Assembly: GCA_009760855.2 (NCBI GenBank)
Contig: WPIO01000009.1
Location: forward strand, 8,695,001 to 8,759,000
From: Cristatella mucedo
Lineage: Eukaryota; Bryozoa; Phylactolaemata; Cristatellidae
DNA: 64,000 nt
Direction of reading: 5' to 3'
The position numbers and the translations under genes were made by a program. A model generated the notes under the pieces. It did not search any database and was not told where the DNA came from. It worked only from the letters and a program-made list of their open reading frames with translations. This document shows positions 56,143 through 64,000 of this stretch, piece after piece (positions within the stretch are counted from its first letter, which is position 1; each line of letters starts with the position of its first letter).

Positions 56143-56335
56143 GATGCAGCAGCAGCAGAGAATGCAGCAGCAGCAGCAGCGACAGCAGCAGCAGCAGCAG
56201 CAGCGACAGCAGCAGCAGAGAATGCAGCAGCAGCAGCAGAGAATACAGCAGCAGCAGCAGCGACAGCAGCAGCAGCGACAGCAGCAGCAGCAGAGAATGC
56301 AGCAGCAGCAGCAGAGAATGCAGCAGCAGCAGCAG
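55268..56335. repeat. CAG-based satellite, about 1.07 kb
   Basis: (CAG)n runs of 3-12 units are regularly broken by CGACAG and by AGAGAATG or AGAGAATA. Most interruptions keep the triplet phase. Exceptions are at about 55545 (AGAGAACAG), 55850 (AGAGAGATG) and 56105 (AGAGATG), which shift it. A single frame therefore changes from polySer to polyGln to polyAla. Both strands lack stops, so the long frames (up to 451 codons) are not evidence for a gene. Confidence 0.97.
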
Positions 56336-56454
56336 CTTGGCACGAGGAGAAGAAGAAGAAGAAGAAAAAAAGACTGAACAATTACTACCGCTTGCAGCCC
56401 CATGGAAAGCAGGGAAAGGTTACACTCTCTTGCGAAATAGCCCGTGCCCAGCGC

Positions 56455-56622
56455 AAGACCTGCATGCTGACCCTGAGTATGTCACCCCTAACCGTGTTAT
56501 TCATTTTGTTTGTTTATCAAGCATGATATTACTCAGCATTCAATTGCATTTCCTTTTGCAGCAAATGTAAAGCGCCTAGAGAGAGATTGAGTTCTCTGAG
56601 GGCGCTTTACCAAGAGCATTAC

Positions 56623-56673
<51 letters not shown>

Positions 56674-56680
56674 GTAAGGA
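56455..56680 (+). mobile_element. L2-B 3-prime end with (ATT)n tail
   Basis: From TGCATGCTGACCCTGAGTAT through TAAAGCGCCTAGAGAGAGAT and GAGGGCGCTTTACC to an (ATT)n of about 55 bp (56619-56672). Confidence 0.93.
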
Positions 56681-56689
56681 CGCTCTTTG

Positions 56690-57840
56690 CTGGAGTACTT
56701 CCAAGATCGGAGGCGCTGCCAGGTGACCACCCACCGCGGACCCGCACGCTTAGAGGTCAGCCAACGAGCGGCACCCGGGGGTGGTCGTTTTTATTTTCGG
56801 ATATCTTCTTAATCGGTTGGCTTTGCCTGGACGTTATTCGATACCCTAGTTATTCTGCTGCGGGTCTTACGCTAGCTACAGTTCCCATATCTGTGAACTA
56901 GCAATACAGAAACGATAGGCTGATGGTACGTATCGTTACAGACGTTATACGCTTTCACCATCCTATGTACACTTTGCTCCGGCGAAGGGACATCCGTAGG
57001 TCATAGGTCAGAGTTCAAAGACCGGCGCTGGTATCGACGTGGGTGGCGCTCGTTCACTGACGGCCAGCGAGTCACAGAAGTGGCTCCTACGCAGCTTTCG
57101 TGCAGAAAATGAAGGAGTGCGACAGCAGTCGTCATTTTTCGATACCTCAGAAGCGAGTTCGTGTTTTCCTGATAACGTTTCACTCTTTGTTCCACAGTAA
57201 GAGGTCAACCACTTTCGGAGGAGAAATGAAAAACTGAGCTATTCCCCACATTTTAAAGACATCAATCTAAGCTATCATAAGCTATGATTTTTTTGGTTCC
57301 CAAGTGCTGCAAGCTGCTGCTTGCTGCAATTTCGAAATTGCCTCGATTCAAGCCGATACAAGTTTATCTATGCGTCGCGTTTGTTGGCAAACTAAGAGTG
57401 TTTTCATAAATAGCAAGTGCACTCAGTGTAAAAACTGCATACATAATAAGCAGACTGAACGTAATGACTTACAGGCCGCTTACATTTGATTTTATATCCC
57501 GTCCGAACCATTATTTTAAGGATGCGTACTTTAGTGCTTAAGTAGGAATACAATGTGCCGTTCGTTGGTTAAATATTACAGGTCTAGAGAAACTTGTGTG
57601 TTCATACCTACACAGCTGACAGTTCATCTAGCTTTTATTGAAAGGTTCCGGATCAGAAGGCAGCGAGCGGAGGAATGATTTATATCCAGAGCAAACCCAT
57701 TGGTTATGGTCTTCCTTACTAATGCTCTAACTCGAGAGCCATCGGTGGGCGCCAGTGGACTCTACTGGGCGCCATGCTCCTTATCGATCTTAGCTGTGTG
57801 CACTGTAATAAGCTTCCTAGCTAGAATAAGGGTTCTATAG
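56690..57840. other. No gene recognised
   Basis: Unique-looking sequence with only short frames on both strands. Confidence 0.5.
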
Positions 57841-57844
57841 ATCC

Positions 57845-57995
57845 GTGACAGCCCAGTTGGTAAGGTGCTCGCTCTTGAAGACCGAGGTCGTGGGTTCGAA
57901 TCCTGCAGTGGGTGGTCCTTAATTTCCAACTGCAAGTGGCATTGACAGCCGTTAAGGCTCTTCTACCGCTATGCAAATGAGGATTTACAAATCGG
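57845..57995 (+). mobile_element. SINE-2 (tRNA-derived), best copy
   Basis: Box A-like AGCCCAGTTGGTAAGGTGCT and box B GTCGTGGGTTCGAATCC are spaced as in a tRNA gene. They are followed by a non-tRNA body (GTGGTCCTTAATTTCC; TACCGCTATGCAAATGAGG). The acceptor ends do not pair, so it is a SINE and not a tRNA gene. Confidence 0.85.
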
Positions 57996-58204
57996 CTAAT
58001 ATTTTTGCATCTTCCCGGCTGTGCTTCTAAGTCAAGCTAGTTAGTTTAAATAAAACTATATTACTCGGTCGCAGATTATACAGAATGAACTTTTAAATAT
58101 TTCTATCTGCTCTTCTAGCTGTTGGCATCCGCTTATAATGCATGCGGAAGCACTAACGCCATAGTCACTCAGCAATTTTTTTGCCACACTCGGCAGCAGG
58201 AGAG

Positions 58205-58875
58205 TAGCGTAAGAATCATAGAAATGAGTTCCAGTCTAGGGCCTGCAGAGCCTAAGCTCTGCCGTCAACAGTCGTTAAGTTATGGAACCGAATAGCTAGT
58301 TTATTGTCCATATAATTCCTGGGGGCTTCATAGATCTTCAGTATAAACGGAGAACAGCAAAGGAGCGATAACAGACCCGATACGGGACACGACAGGTGGC
58401 TTGTCTGGTGGATGATTCCTGACCCCCACACGACATGCACTGAACATGACCTTCCAATAATAGCTGAATAGTTAGGCAAATGGTTTGCATGTTGCGTCGC
58501 TGGACTAACTCTAGGTTACGCTGTATATACAACTGAACAGGAGCAGCAGACGAGATTAAGCAATGGTCTTAGACGGTGGTGGGGCACTCAACACGGTCAG
58601 TGAGTCAGACATCTTTAATAACAACGAGATCCGGGATATGGCCACCTATAATAGTGGCATGATTAACATGTTGGACTGAACCAAAGTTCTCTTGACAGTC
58701 AAAAAATGAGCAGACCCGGCTGTTGCTAGGATTATCAGCGTGAATATTTAACTCTCCTGCGATCAATAACGGTATGTCACACACAAGCGTTTTAGTGAGG
58801 AAATCAGAAAAGTCCTCCGTAAACAAGCTGATGCAGCCAGGAGGTTGGCAGATCACAGCTGGGAGTGGCATAGTC
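58205..58875 (-). mobile_element. L2-A-type copy with internal deletions (EN, RT, C-term)
   Basis: Reading the minus strand from 58875: an endonuclease fragment, then an RT segment matching 63.50-63.62 kb (CACACGACATGCACTGAAC; ATAAACGGAGAACAGCAAAG), then a C-terminal piece near 58210-58300. The order is collinear with ORF2 but large parts are missing. Confidence 0.7.
58605..58871 (-). pseudogene. LINE apurinic-like endonuclease fragment
   Basis: 88 codons containing YRPP-like CQPPGC, F..DFSDFL, PLLIAGELNIHADNP (the GDFN(I/V)H motif, with E for D) and a final GGHIPDLVV (GHTLDLV(I/L) in the CR1/L2 group). These are the C-terminal motifs of the APE-type endonuclease that nicks target DNA. It is the only endonuclease remnant visible in the window. 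Confidence 0.75.
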
Positions 58876-58879
58876 TTTG

Positions 58880-59470
58880 ACGATGACGCGATAGCAACTT
58901 ATTCAAACGATGGCCCATGCGAAAAGCGGCAGGTCTGGGAGCCTAGCGGTTCGCGAAAGTCGACAGCATTCCTGCCACCCACCTTGTCCGACCGCAGTGT
59001 TGAGTAGTGAGTGGTAGCAGGCGTTAGGCGACATGTGATGCCAGACCAGAGTTGCCGATTTTCCCGCCTCATTTTCTCCTTCCAGGACTTTCGTCGCTGA
59101 CTGCCCGACGGGAATTCGACGGCTCACCCGTGCCAGCCAATGGAAAGATCACTTTGAACAGCAATTCCTCGGCGCGTTTCTCGCGATGTCAGCAAAGATT
59201 CGCTTGCAGCTGCATCGACAGCACGAACGCTGATCCCGCCGTCAACTGATCGCATATGGCCCTCGGTATGGCTTGACATCCTACCAGGACAAGGCAATCG
59301 CTTAGTAGTTTAATGAGGTCACCATCGACGATTGCATCGACTGCCAAGCTTTGTCCTACCGGTCGATTTTACCTAGTCATCATCTGCTCGCCAGCCCCGG
59401 TCACGTGTCACTCTCCCTTGCTCGATATTGCACACGTATCAGCTAAACTTAGTTTCAGAGCCGTCAGTAA
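58880..59470. other. No gene recognised
   Basis: Unique-looking, moderately GC-rich. No domain is recognised. Confidence 0.45.
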
Positions 59471-59474
59471 GTAA

Positions 59475-60545
59475 GAGCTTCCAACAATTGTAATGTGTTT
59501 TACATAGAACTGTAGAGTAACTAATCTCTTTCCAGGTGCTTTATAACTCGCTGAAAGAGAGGCTTAAAACTAACAGTTTTTGAAAACGAGGGTATCCTGC
59601 TTAGGAAAACGTGCTAGAAAACAAGTGTCATGACGTGAACAGTTTCATAACGCAATATCACGACGAGGACCATTTACTCGGAAAGAGAAACGGCAGTGTG
59701 GAACGGTTGGGTTTCCAGATTTCTTTCGAATACCGTCTGAAGATAATAGACTATCGCTGGATAGTGAATTCCAAGCTTTAGGAGCACAGATTCTCAAGGT
59801 TTTGCATCAGATGGATTTGACGTTACTTTGAGGCATATGTAATGAACCAGAGTCAGACGAGTAAGGACAGCTGTGTGAAGCCTAAAGTGAAACAAAGTAT
59901 GCCCGTAAGGCATGAGACTAGAGTGAAACTGCTCTGCCCGTTAGGTTTGTGGCAGAAAATAGAGGGACTACAAATGAGACGAAAACCATTGGAGTTGACA
60001 CGCTGCTTGATGGGAAGCCAGAGTGGACTGGTGAGCAGTGGCGTAATGCATCAGCTGCAACTTTTATGACAGCCAGCGTAGCAGCTGGTTTATTTTTAAG
60101 TAATTGCGAACGAGCTGTTCCATGTGCAGGAAGACCTGCTAGTAGGGAGTTGTACAAGTTATGGATACATGGAACAGCTTGGCTGTGATATCCTTATCCA
60201 AGCAAGCCCCCATTTTAGGAAAGTTTCGTAGGTGAAAGTAGGCAGATTTGACTGTGGAGCTAATATGCCTATCTGTGAGCCACCACAAGCAGATGCCTTC
60301 AACCCCTCGTTCCACGGAACTTCAAAATTGCAGAAGCCACAGATGATATTGCTTATAGTAGTGCCGATTTGGAGAGTTAGTCTGTCTAGTTTCTGAGTAG
60401 CACTTAGTTCTCCAATAAGCAGGAAATTTGATTTGTCGTGCTTTAATTACAGAAAGTTTGTTTATGTCTAAATGCCTGCGTCGGCAGCGCAGACTGTTAG
60501 GCGGAGCTGAGAAAGTTTGAGATGCTGAAAGGAAGAATCAAAGCG
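59475..60545 (-). mobile_element. Diverged L2-B-type copy, about 1 kb
   Basis: The antisense tail (CTAATCTCTTTCCAGGTGCT) is followed by a divergent UTR. The C-terminal ORF2 block then matches at 59.98-60.27 kb (GACACGCTGCTTGATGGGAA; GAAAGTAGGCAGATTTGACT). The RT thumb end comes at about 60.42-60.47 kb. Confidence 0.75.
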
Positions 60546-60984
60546 CAGAAGCAACTGTTTCTTCTCCGTAAAAATGACTGCCTAGATTGTACTTGGCCAT
60601 TGCACTGGCAAAAGGGAAATTATGAACTGTGAATAATAGTGAACTTACAAGGATCTCAGGGGATCACCATACGTTGATAGTTCACTGAATAATCGCTCTC
60701 TTTTTTCACCTCGGTAAAAGTCCAAAGTATTCCGCCGAGATAAAACCCAAACCGTGGCAGACAGTTGGCTTCAGCGACGTCTACGAGCAACAGGTCTGAA
60801 TGTCACGGCTACTCCCTCGCTGCTGTTCGGCTTCAGTTTCCGTCTAGTTGCTGGCGAGCGTCACGCCACAGCACGGCGTTGATTAGCCACCGGCAATGCT
60901 TCCTGTAGTGGTTATCCGCTTTGTTCTGTGCTGTTGTCGCCAGTTTGACAATCCGCTTGGAGCCGTTCGTTCTTGACTCGTAAG

Positions 60985-61120
60985 TTCGACGTTGCCCAGC
61001 CGTGAGGCACTCGCACGCGTCATGAGTTCGAGGCCTGCAGCTCGCTATTCCATTTTACCCGGTGCAAGCAGGCAAACGCCGCTGAGGCTCAGCTGCCGCT
61101 ATTTAAATAAGAAATAAGTT
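60985..61120 (+). mobile_element. SINE-2 (tRNA-derived)
   Basis: CCCAGCCGTGAGGCACTCGC, CGTCATGAGTTCGAGGCCTG (box B), and body GGTGCAAGCAGGCAAAC followed by CTGCCGCTATTTAAATAAG. Confidence 0.7.
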
Positions 61121-61154
61121 CAATCAGCGCTGCCCTTCGCTTTTTATTGAATGC

Positions 61155-61703
61155 TCAGCACACCAAGAGTACGCCAAAATCACGTAATCGTAAGAACGCT
61201 AATTGTAGGACAGTTAGGTACTCGTACGAGTGTATGGGCATCCGCTGGGCTAATAATGCCATCAAAACTGTGGAGTTGTAGTAGTAATACAGTTGGGCTG
61301 CACTCCAAAATGCACCAGAGACCGTGCAGAGCCATGCTTGATTTGCTGATTTGCAGGTGTACACGGACGTCCGGGCGAACGGACACAAACACGCGCACGT
61401 GCTCCAGCCGCCAGGGGGCGCTGGGTATGGTGTAGCGGACCTGCCCGTCGGTATTATTGCCAGCATCTGCATTCGATCACTTTCGATTACGATTTTCGGT
61501 TGAGCTGACATGGCAAACCCGTCTCATGCCATGCCATCCAGTGGACATCTGAGGGCTACGTCGACGCTCTGTAACATATGGCAGCATCCGACACACACTG
61601 GCTCATAGTGCGTGCATGCCTGGGTTTTCCCACTGACGAAGTCAAATTCACGGCAATCGCACTGCCTTGGGCACCTTGGCTGCCTTTGTCGCTAGGGTGA
61701 GTC
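61155..61703 (-). other. Cys-rich minus-strand frame broken by one TGA
   Basis: From about 61703 the frame reads CPRQCDCREF, then CVGCCHML and VDVALRCPLDG, before a TGA near 61541. The same frame then stays open to 61155 and includes WSTCACLCPF and YTCKSANQAWLC. The CC...V.L.CP..G spacing recalls the end of cystine-knot (CTCK) domains, but the match is short. It could be a pseudogene exon or chance. Confidence 0.2.
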
Positions 61704-61709
61704 CGGTTT

Positions 61710-62075
61710 CGTCATTCCCTCGGTGCTTAGCTCGTGTAGTTATGCGGCACTAGATTAGCGTTAGCCTGGTCCAGACCACCAAGAGAACGAAAAACAGAGA
61801 CTACAATTACGCGTACCCTTGAGAATCAAACGTCACTGCAGATGCGGCTGCTAGTTATTATATGCCAATCTCATACAGCGGTCTGAGTGACGTCACTTGT
61901 GTGTATTAACGATCATGTACTGGTTGGTGCTCATTAAGAAAATCAAATTCCCTGGCGCACGAATGCCTCATGAATACCTCTCAGCTGACACAAATCTTAG
62001 CATAAAGTAAAAACAAGTTGAGTTTAGTTGATTCAACTGCATGACAAACCTGGGGCGCTATTCTACTGCTTAACA
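61710..62075. other. No gene recognised
   Basis: Unique-looking sequence without supported features. Confidence 0.5.
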
Positions 62076-62079
62076 TTAC

Positions 62080-62168
62080 TATGTAGGATTGCCTGCTGTG
62101 AAACTTGAATCCACGACCAGGAGGTACCGACACCTCGACACTCAGGCTAAGACCAAGAGGTGTACGTG
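62080..62168 (-). mobile_element. SINE-2 fragment
   Basis: The minus strand has TCTTGGTCTTAGCCTGAGTG, TGGTCGTGGATTCAAG (box B) and CAGGCAATCCT (body start). Confidence 0.55.
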
Positions 62169-62817
62169 CTAATGCAAGGGCTTCACTCTGTACCTTCACT
62201 AATTAACACCTCCCCAGAGCAAGCAACCACAGAAGAAGATTTCCTCAAAAGACTTCCGCGTCTAAAACAGGTGCAATGCATCAATTTTTTCCTAAGCACA
62301 ATACCTATATCGCTATGGTTTTGAGTTTAAAGCCATGTGGTTTATGTTAAATAACACGGGTTAGGAAACCAGCAGAAATCCCATATATTTAATGTGATGT
62401 AATGTATTGTATCTCCGTCTGTAACTCCACAAAGTCATAAAGATCATGTGGGTGATACGCAGGAGAGTTTTGTATAGCGCACTCACAGCCTAAGCGGCTT
62501 TCGGTACGCATTCGGTAGCCAACAGACTTCGCCTCACGAAACAAAGAGAAAGTGGAAAGCATAGCAGAGTCACGAGAGCAGTTGAGGTAGTGAGTAGCAT
62601 GGAAGTAGCCGCTCAGAACCGCTGAAAAGGATGAGCCATAGTCGGCAGTAGTAGAGTAGTTGTCGTTGCGTAAGATGTGTGGAAGCGAGTTCCACAGTCT
62701 AGGATCTGCAGAGCTGAGGCTTCTGTCGCCAACAGTCTTTAAGCGGAGGAATGGAACAGCTAATTAATTGTCCACACTGGACCTGAGGGCGCGAACAGGC
62801 TGAAACTGATGCAGCAG

Positions 62818-63213
62818 TTAAGCTAGGTACGAAGGCGCCAAGCCGTGGCGGGCCTTGTGGGTCAGCGTAAGAACCTTGCTCTGAATCCGTTGGTCAACCG
62901 GCATCCATCTTAGCTCTTTTAGCAAAGGAGACGCGTGCTTAAACTTCTGGGACTTGAAGACTAGCCTTGCAGCAATATTCATAGTCAGCTGCAGTGGCCT
63001 AATCGCCTTTTTTGGTAGCCCAGCCAAAAGGAAATCGCAATAGTCAAGCCGAGACAGAACTATGGAGCTAGTTGAATGTTTTGCAAACCACTGTGGAAGA
63101 CAGCTCCTAATCTTGGATAGGGATCGGACGTGATGGCTAGCTGCAGAAGCAGTCTTCTGAATGAAGCCTTTTGAAGCCAGTCTTGAAATTGAGGCAGTTG
63201 TCGAAAACGACAA
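62818..63213 (-). pseudogene. L2-A ORF2 C-terminal domain
   Basis: 131 codons: SIVLSRLDYCDFLLAGLPKK, LQLTMNIAARLVFKSQKF, PLLKELRWMPVDQRIQSK, THKARHGLAPSYLA. It is separated from the RT frame by a 13-bp insertion at about 63165-63185, which partly repeats a TTCAAAAG word. Confidence 0.88.
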
Positions 63214-63439
63214 CTAAATTTCGAGCACGTGGTGATGGTCGCACAACAGCATCAACTATTAGAAGAGCAAAGCCTTGTAATCCAGCCACACACTTAGGGT
63301 GTCCTATGAATAGTAGTTCGGTTTTATCGTCCTTTAATTTCAGGAAGTTTTCCGCCATCCAGGATTGAATATCGGCAAGGCAAGCATTCAATTCTTCAGT
63401 TGCCTCAGCATATTCCGATGGTTTGAAAGACAAATACAA
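63137..63439 (-). pseudogene. L2-A RT palm/thumb segment
   Basis: Contains LNACLADIQSWM, AENFLKLKDDKTELLFIGHP and VVFDNCLNFK. It begins just after YADDTQL and follows a TGA (GGA in the 11.2-kb copy) located before YHFYADD at about 63457. Confidence 0.88.
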
Positions 63440-63466
63440 CTGAGTATCATCAGCATAAAAGTGATA

Positions 63467-63913
63467 TCATATTCTATGGGCCTTAATCACTTTTCCCAGA
63501 GGTTCAGTAGAAATAGAGAACAGCAAGGGACCGAGTAAGGACCCTTGAAGGACTCCACAGGTGACCCTTCTCGTGTGTAAGACCTGACCCTCACACGACA
63601 CGGATTGAGCACGATCAGACAAGTATGATTTAAACCGCGCCAGTGCTTCGTCTGCCTGACCGATCGTTGTTCTCAATCGTTCAAGCAGAACATCGTGATC
63701 AATGGTGTCGAAGGCAGCAGACAGACCTAGCAGAGCTAGGGCAGTGACATTCCCGTCGTCGTTGCCACGTAGAATGTCATAGTTAACACGGAGGAGAGCA
63801 GTTTCAATGGAGTGCTGCCTCTTGAATCCCGATTGAAATGTTTCTGACATTTTATTCTTTTCAATATGTTCGATAAGCTGCTTAGCAACAACTTTTTCAA
63901 GAATCTTTGACAA
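63467..63913 (-). pseudogene. L2-A reverse transcriptase N-terminal and palm region
   Basis: 149 codons with FLSKILEKVVAKQL (the frame continues from upstream), ETFQSGFKRQHSIETALLRV, ALALLGLSAAFDTIDHDVLL (palm motif A, with G for the usual D before LSAAFD) and ARFKSYLSDRAQSV. CGVLQGSLLGPLLF (motif B) follows, after which the frame ends just before the catalytic YADD. RT in this family copies its own RNA at a nicked target. This copy is inactive because of the stop and the downstream frameshift. Confidence 0.92.
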
Positions 63914-64000
63914 GAAAGGAAGAAGGGAATTGGGGCGATATTTGGCAATATAGAATATGGAGCTAAAATGGGCCGATCTTCTGATGGGAATTTAGATATG

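Larger units (their letters stand above)
62388..64000 (-). mobile_element. L2-A copy, runs off the right edge
   Basis: On the minus strand the order is RT (from beyond 64000), C-terminal domain (62.82-63.21 kb), the full 3-prime UTR and an (ACATT)-like end at 62390-62412. It is the longest L2-A copy here and collinear with 11.21-12.29 kb. Confidence 0.95.

Noticed and set aside
56336-56348. GGCACGAGG next to the CAG tract resembles a cDNA-library adapter
   Set aside because: A 9-base match is expected to occur by chance with moderate probability in 64 kb on two strands, and the flanks continue as ordinary genomic sequence.
55026-56570. Frames of 349-451 codons giving polyGln, polyAla, polySer, polyLeu or polyCys
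   Set aside because: CAG and CTG repeats have no stop in any frame, and the phase shifts inside the tract change the homopolymer. No flanking domain or splice structure supports a gene.
57845-57920. Possible tRNA gene (box A and box B spaced as in tRNA)
   Set aside because: The acceptor stem does not pair, and the same sequence with the same downstream body recurs at several sites, so it is a SINE.
59230-59460. Possible retroviral-like integrase remnant
   Set aside because: Short translated words looked suggestive, but no HHCC or DDE pattern could be placed in order.

Overview
The window is nuclear DNA from an animal, most likely an invertebrate. It has no operons, no ribosome-binding-site-led reading frames and no dense coding. 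It consists of decayed retroelements, very long simple repeats and a few GC/CpG-rich islands. Copies of at least three related CR1/L2-group non-LTR retrotransposons dominate; I call them L2-A, L2-B and L2-C. There are also two tRNA-derived SINE families (SINE-1, SINE-2), one gag-only LTR retrotransposon, a pogo-like MITE and an unidentified element with terminal inverted repeats. I cannot name the species. No complete host gene is recognisable; the best host candidate is a short first exon near 44.1 kb. The long open frames inside (GA)n, (CA)n, (TA)n and (CAG)n tracts exist only because those repeats contain no stop codons. || Layout: 0-2 kb, CT-rich start then a GC-rich island. 2.6-4.7 kb, two L2-B arms in opposite orientation followed by about 1 kb of (GA)n. 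5-8 kb, SINE-2, L2-A and L2-B remnants. 9.5-10.05 kb, an L2-B copy nested antisense inside another. 10.1-10.8 kb, a 638-bp element with 29-bp inverted ends. 11.2-12.3 kb, L2-A. 12.8-13.9 kb, two SINE-1. 15.8-16.3 kb, L2-A. 16.9-19.4 kb, an L2-B copy carrying a MITE and a 1.65-kb LTR element. 19.4-20.3 kb, GC-rich. 23.4-25.2 kb, an old L2-B with RT remnants. 26-27.8 kb, (CA)n, (TA)n and (CT)n. 29.6-32 kb, an L2-C tail and the longest L2-B copy, itself interrupted by an antisense L2-B tail. 33-38 kb, L2-B, L2-A and SINE-1 fragments plus (GA)n. 38.6-42.3 kb, SINE-1, (TA)n and (CA)n. 43.8-44.5 kb, (CT)n, GC-rich island and candidate exon. 44.5-53.9 kb, more L2 and SINE copies. 54.2 kb, a 55-bp tandem duplication. 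55.3-56.3 kb, a CAG-based satellite. 56.5-64 kb, L2 and SINE remnants, ending in an L2-A copy that runs off the right edge. || How the parts relate: L2-B supplies a 3-prime end with a conserved stem (TAAAGCGCC ... GGCGCTTTA) and a trinucleotide tail. SINE-1 ends in a closely similar hairpin, which suggests it was mobilised by L2-B-type reverse transcriptase. Most L2 copies are 5-prime truncated, as expected for target-primed reverse transcription. Several have landed inside older copies, so their relative ages can be read from the sequence.
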